From positions 1 to 18,831 of the forward strand of contig JBGTBD010000022.1 of assembly GCA_041749475.1 (NCBI GenBank): DNA of 18,831 nucleotides, written 5' to 3'. Shown piece by piece: positions 1-7,765 of this stretch (positions are counted from its first letter, which is position 1; each line of letters opens with the position of its first letter). The notes beneath the pieces are model-generated. The model was not told the DNA's origin. It saw nothing but the letters and a program-made list of their open reading frames with translations, and searched no databases. This DNA is from JBGTBD01 sp041749475 (GTDB lineage: Bacteria > Pseudomonadota > Alphaproteobacteria > Rickettsiales > UBA998). The translations under genes were made by a program, and so were the position numbers.

Positions 1-2
1 GA

Positions 3-383
3 AAACAGAAACCAGTACAGTTTGAATTTTCAAGAATTTGGGCAAAAAATAATTTTCCTAAAAAAGCTGGTGTGTATCTGATTTGGGAAGATAATAATAT
101 TATCTACGCCGGGGAGACCGACAACCTGCAACGTAGAATGCGAAACATCAAAAGCACCAGAAATCACACGTTTCGCAGAACATATGGTGAAATACATTTT
201 CATACACACTCAGATTATAATAAGGCGTCTTCAAAATTACGTTATTCCGACTCAATTGAAATGCTTTTAAATGAGCGGATAAGTAAGAAGTTGAGTGTTT
301 CGTATCTTGTGATTCCATTTGGACGGAAAGAAATCGAAGTGCGATTTCATGGAAAATATAACAAGCGTGTAAAAACTAGTTAA
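3..383 (+). CDS. GIY-YIG nuclease-like protein, 5' end outside window
   Basis: The frame is open to the left edge, so this is the C-terminal part of a longer protein; the GTG at 72 is inside the domain and is not a convincing start. The visible part reads KKAGVYLIWEDNNIIYAGET followed by DNLQRRM, which matches the GIY-YIG core: a GVY strand, an IYAGE strand standing in for YIG, then an arginine-containing helix. A later EMLLNE segment could supply the metal-binding glutamate. The family cuts DNA in repair, restriction or mobile-element contexts; which role applies cannot be told without the N-terminus. The stretch is clearly AT-rich with many A/T-ending codons, unlike the genes to its right, which suggests transfer. 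Its stop overlaps the stop of lemA on the other strand by 8 bases. Confidence 0.75.
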   Translation, partial: KQKPVQFEFSRIWAKNNFPKKAGVYLIWEDNNIIYAGETDNLQRRMRNIKSTRNHTFRRTYGEIHFHTHSDYNKASSKLRYSDSIEMLLNERISKKLSVSYLVIPFGRKEIEVRFHGKYNKRVKTS

Positions 384-933
384 AGCTGACTTTCGGCGCC
401 TGCTCCAGCGTCGCGCGCTGTTCTGCACCCACGTCGAAGAAGGGTTCCTTCCGGAAGCCGAACGACTTGGCGATAAGGACGCCGGGGAATTGTTCGGTCG
501 CCGTGTTGTATTCGTTCGTCGCGTTGTTGAAGTAGCGGCGGCTGGCTGCGACCTTATTCTCGATGTCGGAAAGTTCGGCCTGCAATTGCTGGAAATTGGC
601 GTTGGCCTTCAGGTCGGGGTAATTCTCGGCGACGGCGAAGAGGTTGCCAATGCTGGCGGTCAAGGCCTGTTCGCTGGCGATGCGGTCATTGGTGCTGGTG
701 GCGTTCAGCGTGCGGCTGCGGGCGTTGGTGACTTCTTCCAGCAGCGTCTTCTCATGCGTCGCGTAGGCTTTCACCGTTTCGACGAGGTTGGGGATCAAGT
801 CGGCGCGCTGCTTCAATTGCACGTCGATATCGGCGAAGGCGTTCTCGCGATTCTGACGCAGAGCCACGAGGCGGTTATAGAGTATCATCGCGATGATGGC
901 GACGACGACAATAATAATCAGAATGATTTCCAT
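376..933 (-). CDS. lemA: LemA family protein
   Basis: A 185-aa protein with one N-terminal membrane segment (about residues 3-20, very rich in Ile and Val) followed by a long helical domain facing away from the membrane. YNRLVALRQNRENAFADIDV, KQRADLIPNLVETVK and the later ENYPDLKAN are typical LemA signatures, and the length is normal for the family. LemA proteins are widespread, membrane-anchored helical proteins whose biochemical role is not settled. The start is supported by TAGGAG seven bases upstream. It begins 10 bases after the yggT stop, so the two are very likely cotranscribed. The gene ends tail to tail with the GIY-YIG gene. Confidence 0.93.
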   Translation of the reverse strand: MEIILIIIVVVAIIAMILYNRLVALRQNRENAFADIDVQLKQRADLIPNLVETVKAYATHEKTLLEEVTNARSRTLNATSTNDRIASEQALTASIGNLFAVAENYPDLKANANFQQLQAELSDIENKVAASRRYFNNATNEYNTATEQFPGVLIAKSFGFRKEPFFDVGAEQRATLEQAPKVSFN

Positions 934-943
934 GGCAATGCTC

Positions 944-1243
944 CTAGGCGATGACGGGTGCGGTGGCGAACAACCAGCGCAAGGTATAGGCGAGGAAATT
1001 CAGAATCAGGATAAGCACGATGGGAGAAATATCCATGCCCCCCAGATCCGGCAAACGGCGGCGTATGGGGGCTAGCATCGGCTCGAACAATTTATGCAGC
1101 GCCTCGTAGATTTTCCCGACGATGGGATGCCAGCGATTGACCACGTTGAAATTGATCAGCAAACCGAGAATGATATAAACCATCAGCGCAAGATTGATGA
1201 GGCTAATGACCTGCGAGACGATATAGACGATTGGGTTGACCAT
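944..1243 (-). CDS. yggT: YggT family membrane protein
   Basis: A 99-aa integral membrane protein with two hydrophobic blocks, about residues 5-32 and 70-92. Between them lies the conserved hydrophilic stretch RWHPIVGKIYEALHKLFEPM and then APIRRRLPDLGGMDISP, which is the YggT (Pfam YGGT) hallmark. Family members have been linked to osmotic-stress tolerance and to cell-envelope or division functions, but no reaction is known. Start ATG has AAGGAA seven bases upstream. It lies 48 bases after the preceding minus-strand gene and 10 bases before lemA, so it is probably in one operon with lemA. Confidence 0.92.
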   Translation of the reverse strand: MVNPIVYIVSQVISLINLALMVYIILGLLINFNVVNRWHPIVGKIYEALHKLFEPMLAPIRRRLPDLGGMDISPIVLILILNFLAYTLRWLFATAPVIA

Positions 1244-1291
1244 GTGTTTTCCTTCGTGTGGAAGGGATTGTCGCCAAAAACGACTGCTCCG

Positions 1292-1732
1292 TCAACGCGC
1301 TTGTTGCCCCGTATCGCGTTTTTCCCGGATGGCCTCGGCACGTTCGGCAAAAGGAATGACCGCCTGTTGGGAACGCACATCACGTAGCAGGTGGTGCATG
1401 TAATCGTGCAATGTACAGGGTATACCATCTTCCGCGAATTCCGCTGATTCAGCCGTTTGCCGTATCCTACGATTCAGCGCCGTTTCGTCGATGACGATGC
1501 CACCATAGGGATATAGCGTGGCGGGAATGCCTTCCGTGTTCAGCCGTTGCACCATGGCTTCAGGTGCTTCTTGGGATAATCTGCTGCGAACATAAGCCGC
1601 GTTAGTATGAAAGCTGCGCGGGGCATTGACGGCATCACCATCGTCATGCCATAGCCACTCCCCCTTAGGAAAAAGCTGTTCCAGCATTTCTGTGCCCGTC
1701 ATCTCATGATACCGTACGCGATTCGGGTTCAC
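1292..1732 (-). CDS. Hypothetical protein, third gene of an unknown cassette
   Basis: I do not recognise this 146-aa protein. It is soluble-looking, with no signal peptide or membrane segment; it has a His/Trp-rich patch (EWLWHDDGD), a PYGGIVIDE strand-like segment, and a charged C-terminal tail (RAEAIREKRDTGQQAR). The start is a GTG that overlaps the TGA of the preceding 76-aa gene (GTGA), with CGGAG eight bases upstream, so translational coupling is likely. Together with the two genes before it, it forms a tight three-gene set of unknown function. The alternative ATG six bases further upstream is in another frame. Confidence 0.7.
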   Translation of the reverse strand: MNPNRVRYHEMTGTEMLEQLFPKGEWLWHDDGDAVNAPRSFHTNAAYVRSRLSQEAPEAMVQRLNTEGIPATLYPYGGIVIDETALNRRIRQTAESAEFAEDGIPCTLHDYMHHLLRDVRSQQAVIPFAERAEAIREKRDTGQQAR

Positions 1733-1959
1733 CGTCCATGCTCCGGTGGCTGGTTACATGTGTCGAGATAGGATAATATATTCGTACGGAGATTGGTTAT
1801 GCCCGGCTGTTGCGGACGCATCGCGCTTTTAACCATCTCCTTCAGGTCTATCCATAACGCGTCCGGCTCCCGGCTGGAGCGTATGCCACAGCGGCGCAGG
1901 CCTTGCGCGAAATCATTCACTTGGATGGTAGTGAATGCACTTAGCGGGATGCCCACCAT
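1729..1959 (-). CDS. Hypothetical protein, second gene of an unknown cassette
   Basis: A 76-aa protein with no family I recognise. It looks soluble, with a basic middle (QGLRRCGIRSSREPDALW) followed by a helix-forming segment. Its ATG lies inside the last codons of the upstream 188-aa gene, with 19 bases of overlap and no clear ribosome binding site, and its frame is -1 relative to that gene. A run of eight A residues sits just upstream of the start, and the -1 frame is open through it. The product may therefore be made by re-initiation or as a -1 frameshift extension of the 188-aa protein, or the two may be one gene split by a homopolymer indel. Its stop overlaps the next start (GTGA). Confidence 0.6.
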   Translation of the reverse strand: MVGIPLSAFTTIQVNDFAQGLRRCGIRSSREPDALWIDLKEMVKSAMRPQQPGITNLRTNILSYLDTCNQPPEHGR

Positions 1960-2507
1960 GCCGGTTTTTTTTGTTCAGTAGTGGTATACAGAGGGCCCTG
2001 ATCACTCCAACCCAACGCTTCATCAACGATGAAGTCGGATAACGGTTCGCTTTGCCGGGGTGTCAATGGTTTCTGAGCGTAGAAGATGTCTTGGTCCACG
2101 AATAACCGCTCCAGCTTTTCCATACAGTGGCGGCCCTGTGTCCTGCCCTCAGCAATCCGCGTGAAGATTGATGCTTCCACTGCAGGCGGCAAGGGTGCGT
2201 CCGGTTCGAACACCGTCATATTATTCTCGGCATCCATGTCTCCGGCCCGGATGCGACCGAAAGGGAATAAGCCACCTATTATACCCTTCTGGGGGTCGAG
2301 TCCTGCTTCCTCGAACGCCCGGGCAGGAATCAGTAGAGCGCCTTCTGGAACGCCGGGGGGCGGCATTGTGCCGAATTCCCTATCTATCATCGCAAAGGCG
2401 TCTTCCTCGCCCTTCACCCTAGGCGCAGGGGGAGCTATGCCGAGCGCATCAGCTAATCGGTTCAGGAATGGGGTGTCCTTGGTCATTGGATCACTGTAGC
2501 AGTTCAT
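1941..2507 (-). CDS. Hypothetical protein, first gene of an unknown cassette
   Basis: A 188-aa unrecognised soluble protein. It is rich in Pro and Gly around residues 25-85 (APPAPRVKGEEDAF, PPPGVPEGALLIPARAFEEA) with a more helical, charged C-terminal half. The first ATG is at 2507 and a second in-frame ATG is at 2486 (MTKDTPFLNRLADAL); neither has a good Shine-Dalgarno, so the start is uncertain. A CATAAT hexamer lies seven bases before the first ATG, which would fit a leaderless transcript, although no good -35 is visible. The gene is divergent from the 126-aa gene at 2605, and the Fur-like operator between them lies 57 bases upstream. It ends overlapping the 76-aa gene at an A8 tract. Confidence 0.72.
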   Translation of the reverse strand: MNCYSDPMTKDTPFLNRLADALGIAPPAPRVKGEEDAFAMIDREFGTMPPPGVPEGALLIPARAFEEAGLDPQKGIIGGLFPFGRIRAGDMDAENNMTVFEPDAPLPPAVEASIFTRIAEGRTQGRHCMEKLERLFVDQDIFYAQKPLTPRQSEPLSDFIVDEALGWSDQGPLYTTTEQKKPAWWASR

Positions 2508-2530
2508 TATGACAATTATGTAAAATCGGG

Positions 2531-2560
2531 TTGAAAAGTCTTGCGAAACAGCTTTATTAT
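2531..2560 (+). promoter_or_regulatory. Predicted sigma70-type promoter of the 126-aa gene
   Basis: TTGAAA (2531-2536), an 18-base spacer, then TATTAT (2555-2560): five of six matches in each hexamer. The expected transcription start near 2567 falls inside the Fur-like operator at 2564-2580, as expected for a repressible promoter. A second TATAAT lies at 2582-2587, but it is too close to the Shine-Dalgarno to be the main -10. Confidence 0.55.
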
Positions 2561-2563
2561 GCT

Positions 2564-2580
2564 AATGAGAATCATTCTTA
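2564..2580. promoter_or_regulatory. Fur-box-like operator 1
   Basis: AATGAGAATCATTCTTA is a near-palindrome that matches the classical 19-base Fur consensus at 15 of 19 positions when aligned from 2561. It lies just downstream of the predicted -10 and 24 bases before the ATG at 2605, and also in the upstream region of the divergent gene starting at 2507. The same 17-mer with one change occurs at 18755-18771. Binding by Fur (or the related Mur or Irr proteins of alphaproteobacteria) is inferred from the motif only. Confidence 0.7.
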
Positions 2581-2604
2581 ATATAATATCCCATAAGGAA
2601 CTTC

Positions 2605-2985
2605 ATGCCACCCTCCCAGAATCCCGGCCTCCGCATCACCTCTCCGCTGTTGCAAACCGCATCCGCCAAGGCGGCGTTGGCGGATATATATGAGCGCGTC
2701 ATCGGCTATACAGAAACGCGGGACTACGAAGAGGCGGTGCATCGCTTGCAAGCGGATACGTCCCCGCCGGGGATAGCACTGCGGGAGGTGATGCAGGATA
2801 CGGAAGACGCAGCGGCGCTGGAACTGGATTTCAAAAGCGACGGCCCCCACGCCGCAGCATTGAAAGAGAAAAGCTGGGAGCTGGCGTTGGCCCGCACGGT
2901 TCCGGAATTACGCACGCATGAAGCGTGGCGTTCACGGGTTCAGCCCATTCGGGCCTCTAATGACAATATGAGCGTTCAGCGGTAA
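2605..2985 (+). CDS. Hypothetical protein downstream of Fur-like operator
   Basis: I do not recognise this 126-aa protein. It is predicted soluble and largely helical: an Ala-rich helix (TASAKAALADIYERVIGY) is followed by several charged helical segments. There is no signal peptide, membrane segment, cysteine pair or obvious metal motif. The start is well supported by AAGGAA five bases upstream. It has its own promoter with a Fur-box-like operator over the expected start site, so expression is probably repressed when iron is plentiful. It is a single gene, followed by a palindromic repeat and the convergent purU. A role in iron limitation is an inference from the operator only. Confidence 0.78.
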   Translation: MPPSQNPGLRITSPLLQTASAKAALADIYERVIGYTETRDYEEAVHRLQADTSPPGIALREVMQDTEDAAALELDFKSDGPHAAALKEKSWELALARTVPELRTHEAWRSRVQPIRASNDNMSVQR

Positions 2986-2997
2986 TCTTGCATTCCC

Positions 2998-3088
2998 CGT
3001 CATTGCGAGGGCAGCGAAGCAATCTAACTACCATCACATGCTGAACTAATCTGGATTGCCGCGTCGGCTTCGCCTCCTCGCAATGACG
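2998..3088. repeat. Paired-arm palindromic repeat (GTCATTGCGAG family)
   Basis: Two inverted arms, 2998-3024 and 3052-3088, lie between convergent genes. The outer 13 bases are perfectly complementary (CGTCATTGCGAGG against CCTCGCAATGACG). Each arm read inward also has its own short stem: GTC-ATTGC...GCAAT-C on the left, and on the complementary strand GTC-ATTGC...GCAAT-CCA on the right. This is the same plan as the other intergenic repeats in the window. It may also act as a transcription barrier between the 126-aa gene and purU. Confidence 0.85.
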
Positions 3089-3109
3089 AGGTGGTTAGGC
3101 TAAATCACC

Positions 3110-3973
3110 CTATTTAAAGACAACCGTTTTATTGCCGTTCAATAGAACCCGGCGTTCGATGTGGTATTTCACGGCGCGGGCGAGGACGCGGCATTCGATG
3201 TCGCGGCCTGTCGCCGTCAGGTCGTCGGGGCTGTTGGTATGATCCACATGCGCCACTTCCTGTTCGATGATCGGGCCTTCGTCGAGATCGGCGGTCACAT
3301 AATGCGCCGTCGCGCCGATGATCTTCACCCCGCGCGCATGCGCCTGATGATACGGCTTCGCGCCCTTGAAGCTGGGGAGGAAGGAATGGTGGATGTTGAT
3401 AGCACGGCCTTTCAGCTTTTCCGAAAGGTCGCTAGAAAGTATCTGCATATAGCGGGCGAGGACGACGAGATCGACATCATAGCGCTCTATCACCTCCCAT
3501 GTCCGTGCTTCCTGTTCCTCCTTGCCGCCCTTGTCCAGCGGGAAGAAGAAATACGGGATGTCGTGCCACGCCACCAGACGCTGCATATCCGGGTGGTTGG
3601 AGATGACAGCGGGGATTTCCACAGGCAGCGTGCCGGATTGATGGCGGTGGAGCAGGTCGTTCAGGCAATGGCCCATCTTGGAGACCATGATGAGCACACG
3701 CGGTTTGCGCGAACGGTCGTAGATTTCCCAGTTCATGCTGAAGGGCGTGCCGACTTCTGTCGCGAAGCGGGATTTCAACTCTTCGTACTCCGGCGTCTTC
3801 GGCCCGGCGGCGAGGTGCATCCGCATGAAGAATATAGTGGTCGTCGGGTCACCAAACTGGGTGGATTCGATGATGAACCCGTCCTGCGCGGCGATGAAGC
3901 CCGACACTGCGGCCACGATGCCGCGCACGTCGCTACAGGAGAGGGTCAGGATATAATCGCGGGGCTGGGTCAT
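3110..3973 (-). CDS. purU: Formyltetrahydrofolate deformylase
   Basis: PurU hydrolyses 10-formyltetrahydrofolate to formate and tetrahydrofolate, balancing the one-carbon pool and supplying formate for purine synthesis. The 287-aa length is normal. An N-terminal ACT domain (about residues 6-90, starting YILTLSCSDVRGIVAAVSGF) is followed by a formyltransferase-fold domain (about 93-275). Catalytic landmarks are visible: NIHHSFLPSF from residue 193 and HYVTADLDEGPIIEQ with the conserved Asp near 231. It starts 15 bases after the divL-like stop, so it looks like the last gene of an ahcY - divL - purU unit. The Shine-Dalgarno is weak. Confidence 0.96.
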   Translation of the reverse strand: MTQPRDYILTLSCSDVRGIVAAVSGFIAAQDGFIIESTQFGDPTTTIFFMRMHLAAGPKTPEYEELKSRFATEVGTPFSMNWEIYDRSRKPRVLIMVSKMGHCLNDLLHRHQSGTLPVEIPAVISNHPDMQRLVAWHDIPYFFFPLDKGGKEEQEARTWEVIERYDVDLVVLARYMQILSSDLSEKLKGRAINIHHSFLPSFKGAKPYHQAHARGVKIIGATAHYVTADLDEGPIIEQEVAHVDHTNSPDDLTATGRDIECRVLARAVKYHIERRVLLNGNKTVVFK

Positions 3974-3988
3974 GAAATCCGGTCTTTA

Positions 3989-6340
3989 TTATTGTAATAC
4001 GCGTGGTGTTGTATCAGTTTCGAAGGAATCCGCAAGACGTGGGCTTGCCGTGCCGCCGATGAAGGAGAGATCGTCCGGGATGAAGCAGGATACGATCGTC
4101 CCCTGCCCCGGCTGGGAGTCAATGCTGACCGCGCCGCCATGCAGGTCGATGAAGCTTTTGACCATCGAGAGGCCGAGCCCCGTGCCGGAGCGGCCTGAGC
4201 CCGCCTTGCCGCGATAGAATTTGTTGAAGACAAGATCGAGCTCGTCCGGGTTGATGCCGAAACCGGAATCCTTGACCCAGAGCCGTACCCCGTCGGGCAG
4301 TTTTTCCGCACCCAGTTCAATCGTGCCGTCCTGCCGCGAATATTTCACCGCGTTGGAGAGAAGATGGAAGATGACCTGACGCAGGCGCGTTTCGTCGCCC
4401 TTCATCTTGCCGATGGATTTCTTGCAGGCGATAGTGGCGTGGACGTTCAGATGTTTGGTGCGTTCCTGAATCAGCAGCATGGTGGAGGAGAGCATCTGGT
4501 AGATGTTGAACTCGTGGATCTCCAGCGTCATGTACCCCGCCTCGATACTGGCAAGATCAAGAATATTGTCGATCAGTTCCATCAGCTGTCGGGAGGAGTC
4601 GTGGATGTTCTCCACATATTCCCGCTGGCGTTCGTTGAGATCACCGAAGTAATTCTGGCGCAGCATCTCGGAGAAGCCGGTGATGGAAGTGAGCGGTGAG
4701 CGTAACTCGTAGGATACGTTGGCGAGGAACTCGGATTTCAGGCGGTCGGCGGCGGTCAGTGCGTCGTTCAACTCGCGCAGCGAACGCTCGACCAGTGTGG
4801 AATCGGTAACGTCGGTATAGGTCAGCAGCGACCCTCCGTCCGGCAGCGGAACCATCGTCCAGTCCAGCACTTTCTCATCCACGCGCTCGATGCGCGATGC
4901 TTGCAGGTTCCGTGCATGCAGGCGGCTGATATATTCTTTCTTGAAGCGATCCCAATCGTTGGTGATGATGAGGTCTTTTATTTTTTCCAGCACGTCGCTG
5001 ACATGCATGCGGTCGACGATGTCGGTATCCGACAGGTTCCAGATTTTGAGGAAGACCGGGTTCTTCAGGCGGACGCGCCCGTCCTCGCCGAAGACGACGA
5101 CGCCTTCGTGCAGGTTATCGATAGTCTCGCGCTGCACGGCGATCAGTGTGTTATAACTGCGCTCCAGCGCCAATCGGTCGGTGACGTCTTCATAGTTGAG
5201 CAGGACGCCGCCCAGATGATGCGGGATGGCGACGCTCCTGATAGTGCGGCCATCAGGCAGGAAATGCAGGTCTTCGCGCGGTTCCAGCAGGTCGCTGAAC
5301 AGGCGCATGCGCTGCTCCTTATAGGCGCGGAAATTGATCTCCTCCGGCAGGCGGCGTTTCTCGCGCAGGAATTCGAGCACTTCGGAGAATTTGGGGCTGG
5401 TGTCCAACCAGTTCTCGTCATACCCCCACATGCGGAGATAGGCCTGGTTGTAGAATTTGATGCGCGTATCCGGACCATAGACCGCCATTGCGGAGCTTGC
5501 GCTTTCGAGCAATTCTTCCTGTGCCGTCATGTAATCCTGCACGTCATGCTCGGCTTTTTCCAGATCGGAAATATCGACCGCGGAACCGACGATGAATTCC
5601 ATCTCCGGTATCGGCACTTCACGCACGCGGTAGAGCCTGCGTGCGCCCGCCATGATGAGGTGGATACGCGCGACCTGCTCTTCCTGCTTCTCCCATGCCT
5701 TTTCCGCCAGTTGCAGGCATTGTTTACTGAGCTCCGGAATACCGTCGATCGATTCCATATCCACATCTTCGATACCGCGCGTGTAAGCAAGATTGCAGTA
5801 GATGATCCTCAAATTCTTATCACGAATCCAGAAGGGGCAGTTGACGGTATTGAGCAGCGTGGAGGCACGGCGCAGCTCCTCCTTCATCACTTTGCTTTCC
5901 GACTCAAGCTTGAGGAACCGTTGCTGGTTGCCGGTGCATTCTTTCAATAGCAGCGTGGTGACGCCGCTACTCTTATTTGTAATGACGGGGACGCATTCGA
6001 CGAATGTGCCGCTTAGCATTTCCACCACCCATGAGTCGCGCTGGCCGGTGCGGGTGAAATGCTCAATGGATTTATTGAACAATACTTGACTATCGGACGT
6101 ACAGCAGCGGATGAAGTCAGAGAGCGTTTTCACCGGACCACCCGCGCAGAGCACCGTGGCCACATTGGGTGATCCGGTCAGGTAGCCGTCGCGGTCGATA
6201 TGGATGAGGGCTAGGCCGCCATCCTCCAGCGCCATCACCGTGTCACGGCGCACATCGGCCGTCCAGTAATAGGCGCGGGCGGCCAGCCAGAAGAGGACTC
6301 CCCCACCGAGAAAGATAGTGATCAGGTTGAGAGTTTCCAC
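3989..6340 (-). CDS. divL: DivL-like PAS-domain histidine (tyrosine) kinase homologue
   Basis: A membrane-anchored multi-PAS sensor kinase of 783 aa. It has one N-terminal membrane segment (about 6-24), several PAS-like repeats (about 35-130, 155-260, 275-390, 400-510; a PAS-associated YEDVTDR and a YTDVTDS are clear), a HisKA dimerisation helix (about 530-600) and a HATPase_c domain (about 635-760) with N box (HLLSNAVKYS), VKDSGFGI and GTGLGLSMVKS. The H-box reads NVSYELRSPLT: tyrosine replaces the phospho-accepting histidine at residue 544 (codon at 4709-4711). This is the hallmark of Caulobacter DivL (Tyr550, 769 aa), a polar partner of CckA and DivK in the CtrA pathway. GTG at 6340 has GAAGGG six bases upstream and is preferred over the TTG at 6343. 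Confidence 0.87.
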   Translation of the reverse strand: METLNLITIFLGGGVLFWLAARAYYWTADVRRDTVMALEDGGLALIHIDRDGYLTGSPNVATVLCAGGPVKTLSDFIRCCTSDSQVLFNKSIEHFTRTGQRDSWVVEMLSGTFVECVPVITNKSSGVTTLLLKECTGNQQRFLKLESESKVMKEELRRASTLLNTVNCPFWIRDKNLRIIYCNLAYTRGIEDVDMESIDGIPELSKQCLQLAEKAWEKQEEQVARIHLIMAGARRLYRVREVPIPEMEFIVGSAVDISDLEKAEHDVQDYMTAQEELLESASSAMAVYGPDTRIKFYNQAYLRMWGYDENWLDTSPKFSEVLEFLREKRRLPEEINFRAYKEQRMRLFSDLLEPREDLHFLPDGRTIRSVAIPHHLGGVLLNYEDVTDRLALERSYNTLIAVQRETIDNLHEGVVVFGEDGRVRLKNPVFLKIWNLSDTDIVDRMHVSDVLEKIKDLIITNDWDRFKKEYISRLHARNLQASRIERVDEKVLDWTMVPLPDGGSLLTYTDVTDSTLVERSLRELNDALTAADRLKSEFLANVSYELRSPLTSITGFSEMLRQNYFGDLNERQREYVENIHDSSRQLMELIDNILDLASIEAGYMTLEIHEFNIYQMLSSTMLLIQERTKHLNVHATIACKKSIGKMKGDETRLRQVIFHLLSNAVKYSRQDGTIELGAEKLPDGVRLWVKDSGFGINPDELDLVFNKFYRGKAGSGRSGTGLGLSMVKSFIDLHGGAVSIDSQPGQGTIVSCFIPDDLSFIGGTASPRLADSFETDTTPRVLQ

Positions 6341-6357
6341 CAATGACCCTTCAGCGA

Positions 6358-7674
6358 TTAATAGCGATATGCGTCACTCTTGAACGGCCCTTGCGCTTCG
6401 ACGCCGATGTAGCTCGCCTGATCCTTCGACAGCGTCGTCAACTTCACGCCGAGTTTGTCGAGGTGGAGGCGGGCGACTTTCTCGTCGAGATGGCGGGGCA
6501 GGACGTACACCTTGTTCTCGTACTTCGCATGGTTCGCCCAAAGCTCAATCTGCGCCAATACCTGATTGGTGAAGGAGGCGCTCATCACGAAGCTTGGGTG
6601 GCCCGTCGCGCAACCCAAATTCACCAAGCGGCCTTCGGCCAGCAGAATGATGCGTTTACCGTCCGGGAATTCGATCTCATCCACCTGCGGTTTAATGTTG
6701 TTCCATTTCATGTTCTTGAGCGAGGCGACCTCGATTTCGTTATCGAAATGGCCGATATTGCAGACGATGGCGCGATCTTTCATCGCACGCATATGCTCGA
6801 TGGTGATGATGTCCTTATTGCCCGTCGCGGTGACGAAGATATCGGCTTGCGGCGCCGCCTCTTCCATGGTGACCACTTGATAGCCCTGCATCGCCGCTTG
6901 TAGCGCGCAGATGGGGTCGATCTCGGTGACGAGGACGCGTGAGCCCTGACTTTTCAGCGCGTCGGCACAGCCTTTGCCCACATCGCCATATCCGGCGATG
7001 ACGGCAATCTTGCCGGCCAGCATCACGTCCGTCGCACGTTTCAAGCCATCGGGAAGTGATTCGCGGCAGCCGTAGAGGTTATCGAATTTCGATTTGGTGA
7101 CGGAGTCGTTGACGTTGATCGCAGGGATTTTGAGTTTCCCGGCGCGTTCCATCTCGATCAGGCGGTGGACGCCCGTGGTGGTTTCTTCGGAAACGCCTTT
7201 GATGTCTTTCATCAGATCGGGGTATTTATCGTGCAGGATGCGCGTCAAATCACCGCCATCGTCCAGAATCATGTTTGGTGTCCAGCCGTTGGGACCGGTG
7301 ATGGTCTGCTCGATGCACCATTCATATTCCTCTTCCGTTTCGCCTTTCCACGCGAAGACGGGAATGCCCACGGCAGCGATGGCGGCAGCGGCCTGATCCT
7401 GCGTCGAGAAGATATTGCACGACGACCAGCGCACTTCGGCGCCGAGGTCGGTCAGCGTTTCGATCAGCACGGCGGTCTGAATGGTCATGTGCAGGCAACC
7501 AACGATGCGCGCGCCTTTCAGCGGGAATTTGCCCTTGAATTCGGTGCGGAGCGCCATCAGGCCCGGCATCTCGGTTTCGGCGAGCGATATTTCCTTGCGG
7601 CCCCATTCGGCCAGACTCATATCGGCTACTTTATAATCGGTCCCGGCAGTTTCTTTTCTCATCGCGTTCGACAT
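6358..7674 (-). CDS. ahcY: Adenosylhomocysteinase
   Basis: AhcY converts S-adenosylhomocysteine to adenosine and homocysteine using bound NAD, relieving product inhibition of methyltransferases and feeding methionine recycling. The 438-aa protein carries the family landmarks in order: substrate-domain HMTIQTA (62-68), NVNDSVTKSKFDN (187-199) with the conserved Lys and Asp, the NAD-binding GYGDVGKG (228-235), and the C-terminal KSDAYRY that closes the active site of the neighbouring subunit. GAGGAA lies just before the ATG; a second in-frame ATG four codons later is possible. It ends 17 bases before the divL-like start and probably leads an ahcY - divL - purU operon. Confidence 0.98.
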   Translation of the reverse strand: MSNAMRKETAGTDYKVADMSLAEWGRKEISLAETEMPGLMALRTEFKGKFPLKGARIVGCLHMTIQTAVLIETLTDLGAEVRWSSCNIFSTQDQAAAAIAAVGIPVFAWKGETEEEYEWCIEQTITGPNGWTPNMILDDGGDLTRILHDKYPDLMKDIKGVSEETTTGVHRLIEMERAGKLKIPAINVNDSVTKSKFDNLYGCRESLPDGLKRATDVMLAGKIAVIAGYGDVGKGCADALKSQGSRVLVTEIDPICALQAAMQGYQVVTMEEAAPQADIFVTATGNKDIITIEHMRAMKDRAIVCNIGHFDNEIEVASLKNMKWNNIKPQVDEIEFPDGKRIILLAEGRLVNLGCATGHPSFVMSASFTNQVLAQIELWANHAKYENKVYVLPRHLDEKVARLHLDKLGVKLTTLSKDQASYIGVEAQGPFKSDAYRY

Positions 7675-7765
7675 GGCTTCCTCGTTATGGTGAATGTGGA
7701 ATCCGTTCTAGCACAGCAACAGGACGTACCCAAAGCATTTTTGGCGGTTCAGACGATACGGGGAA

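Noticed and set aside
3161..3997. Plus-strand open frame of 278 codons
   Set aside because: Antisense shadow of purU, a result of high-GC codon use; no ribosome binding site or family features.
4901..5950. Long plus-strand open frame of 349 codons
   Set aside because: It lies entirely antisense to the divL-like kinase, whose PAS and kinase motifs are unmistakable; the antisense product has no recognisable motif.
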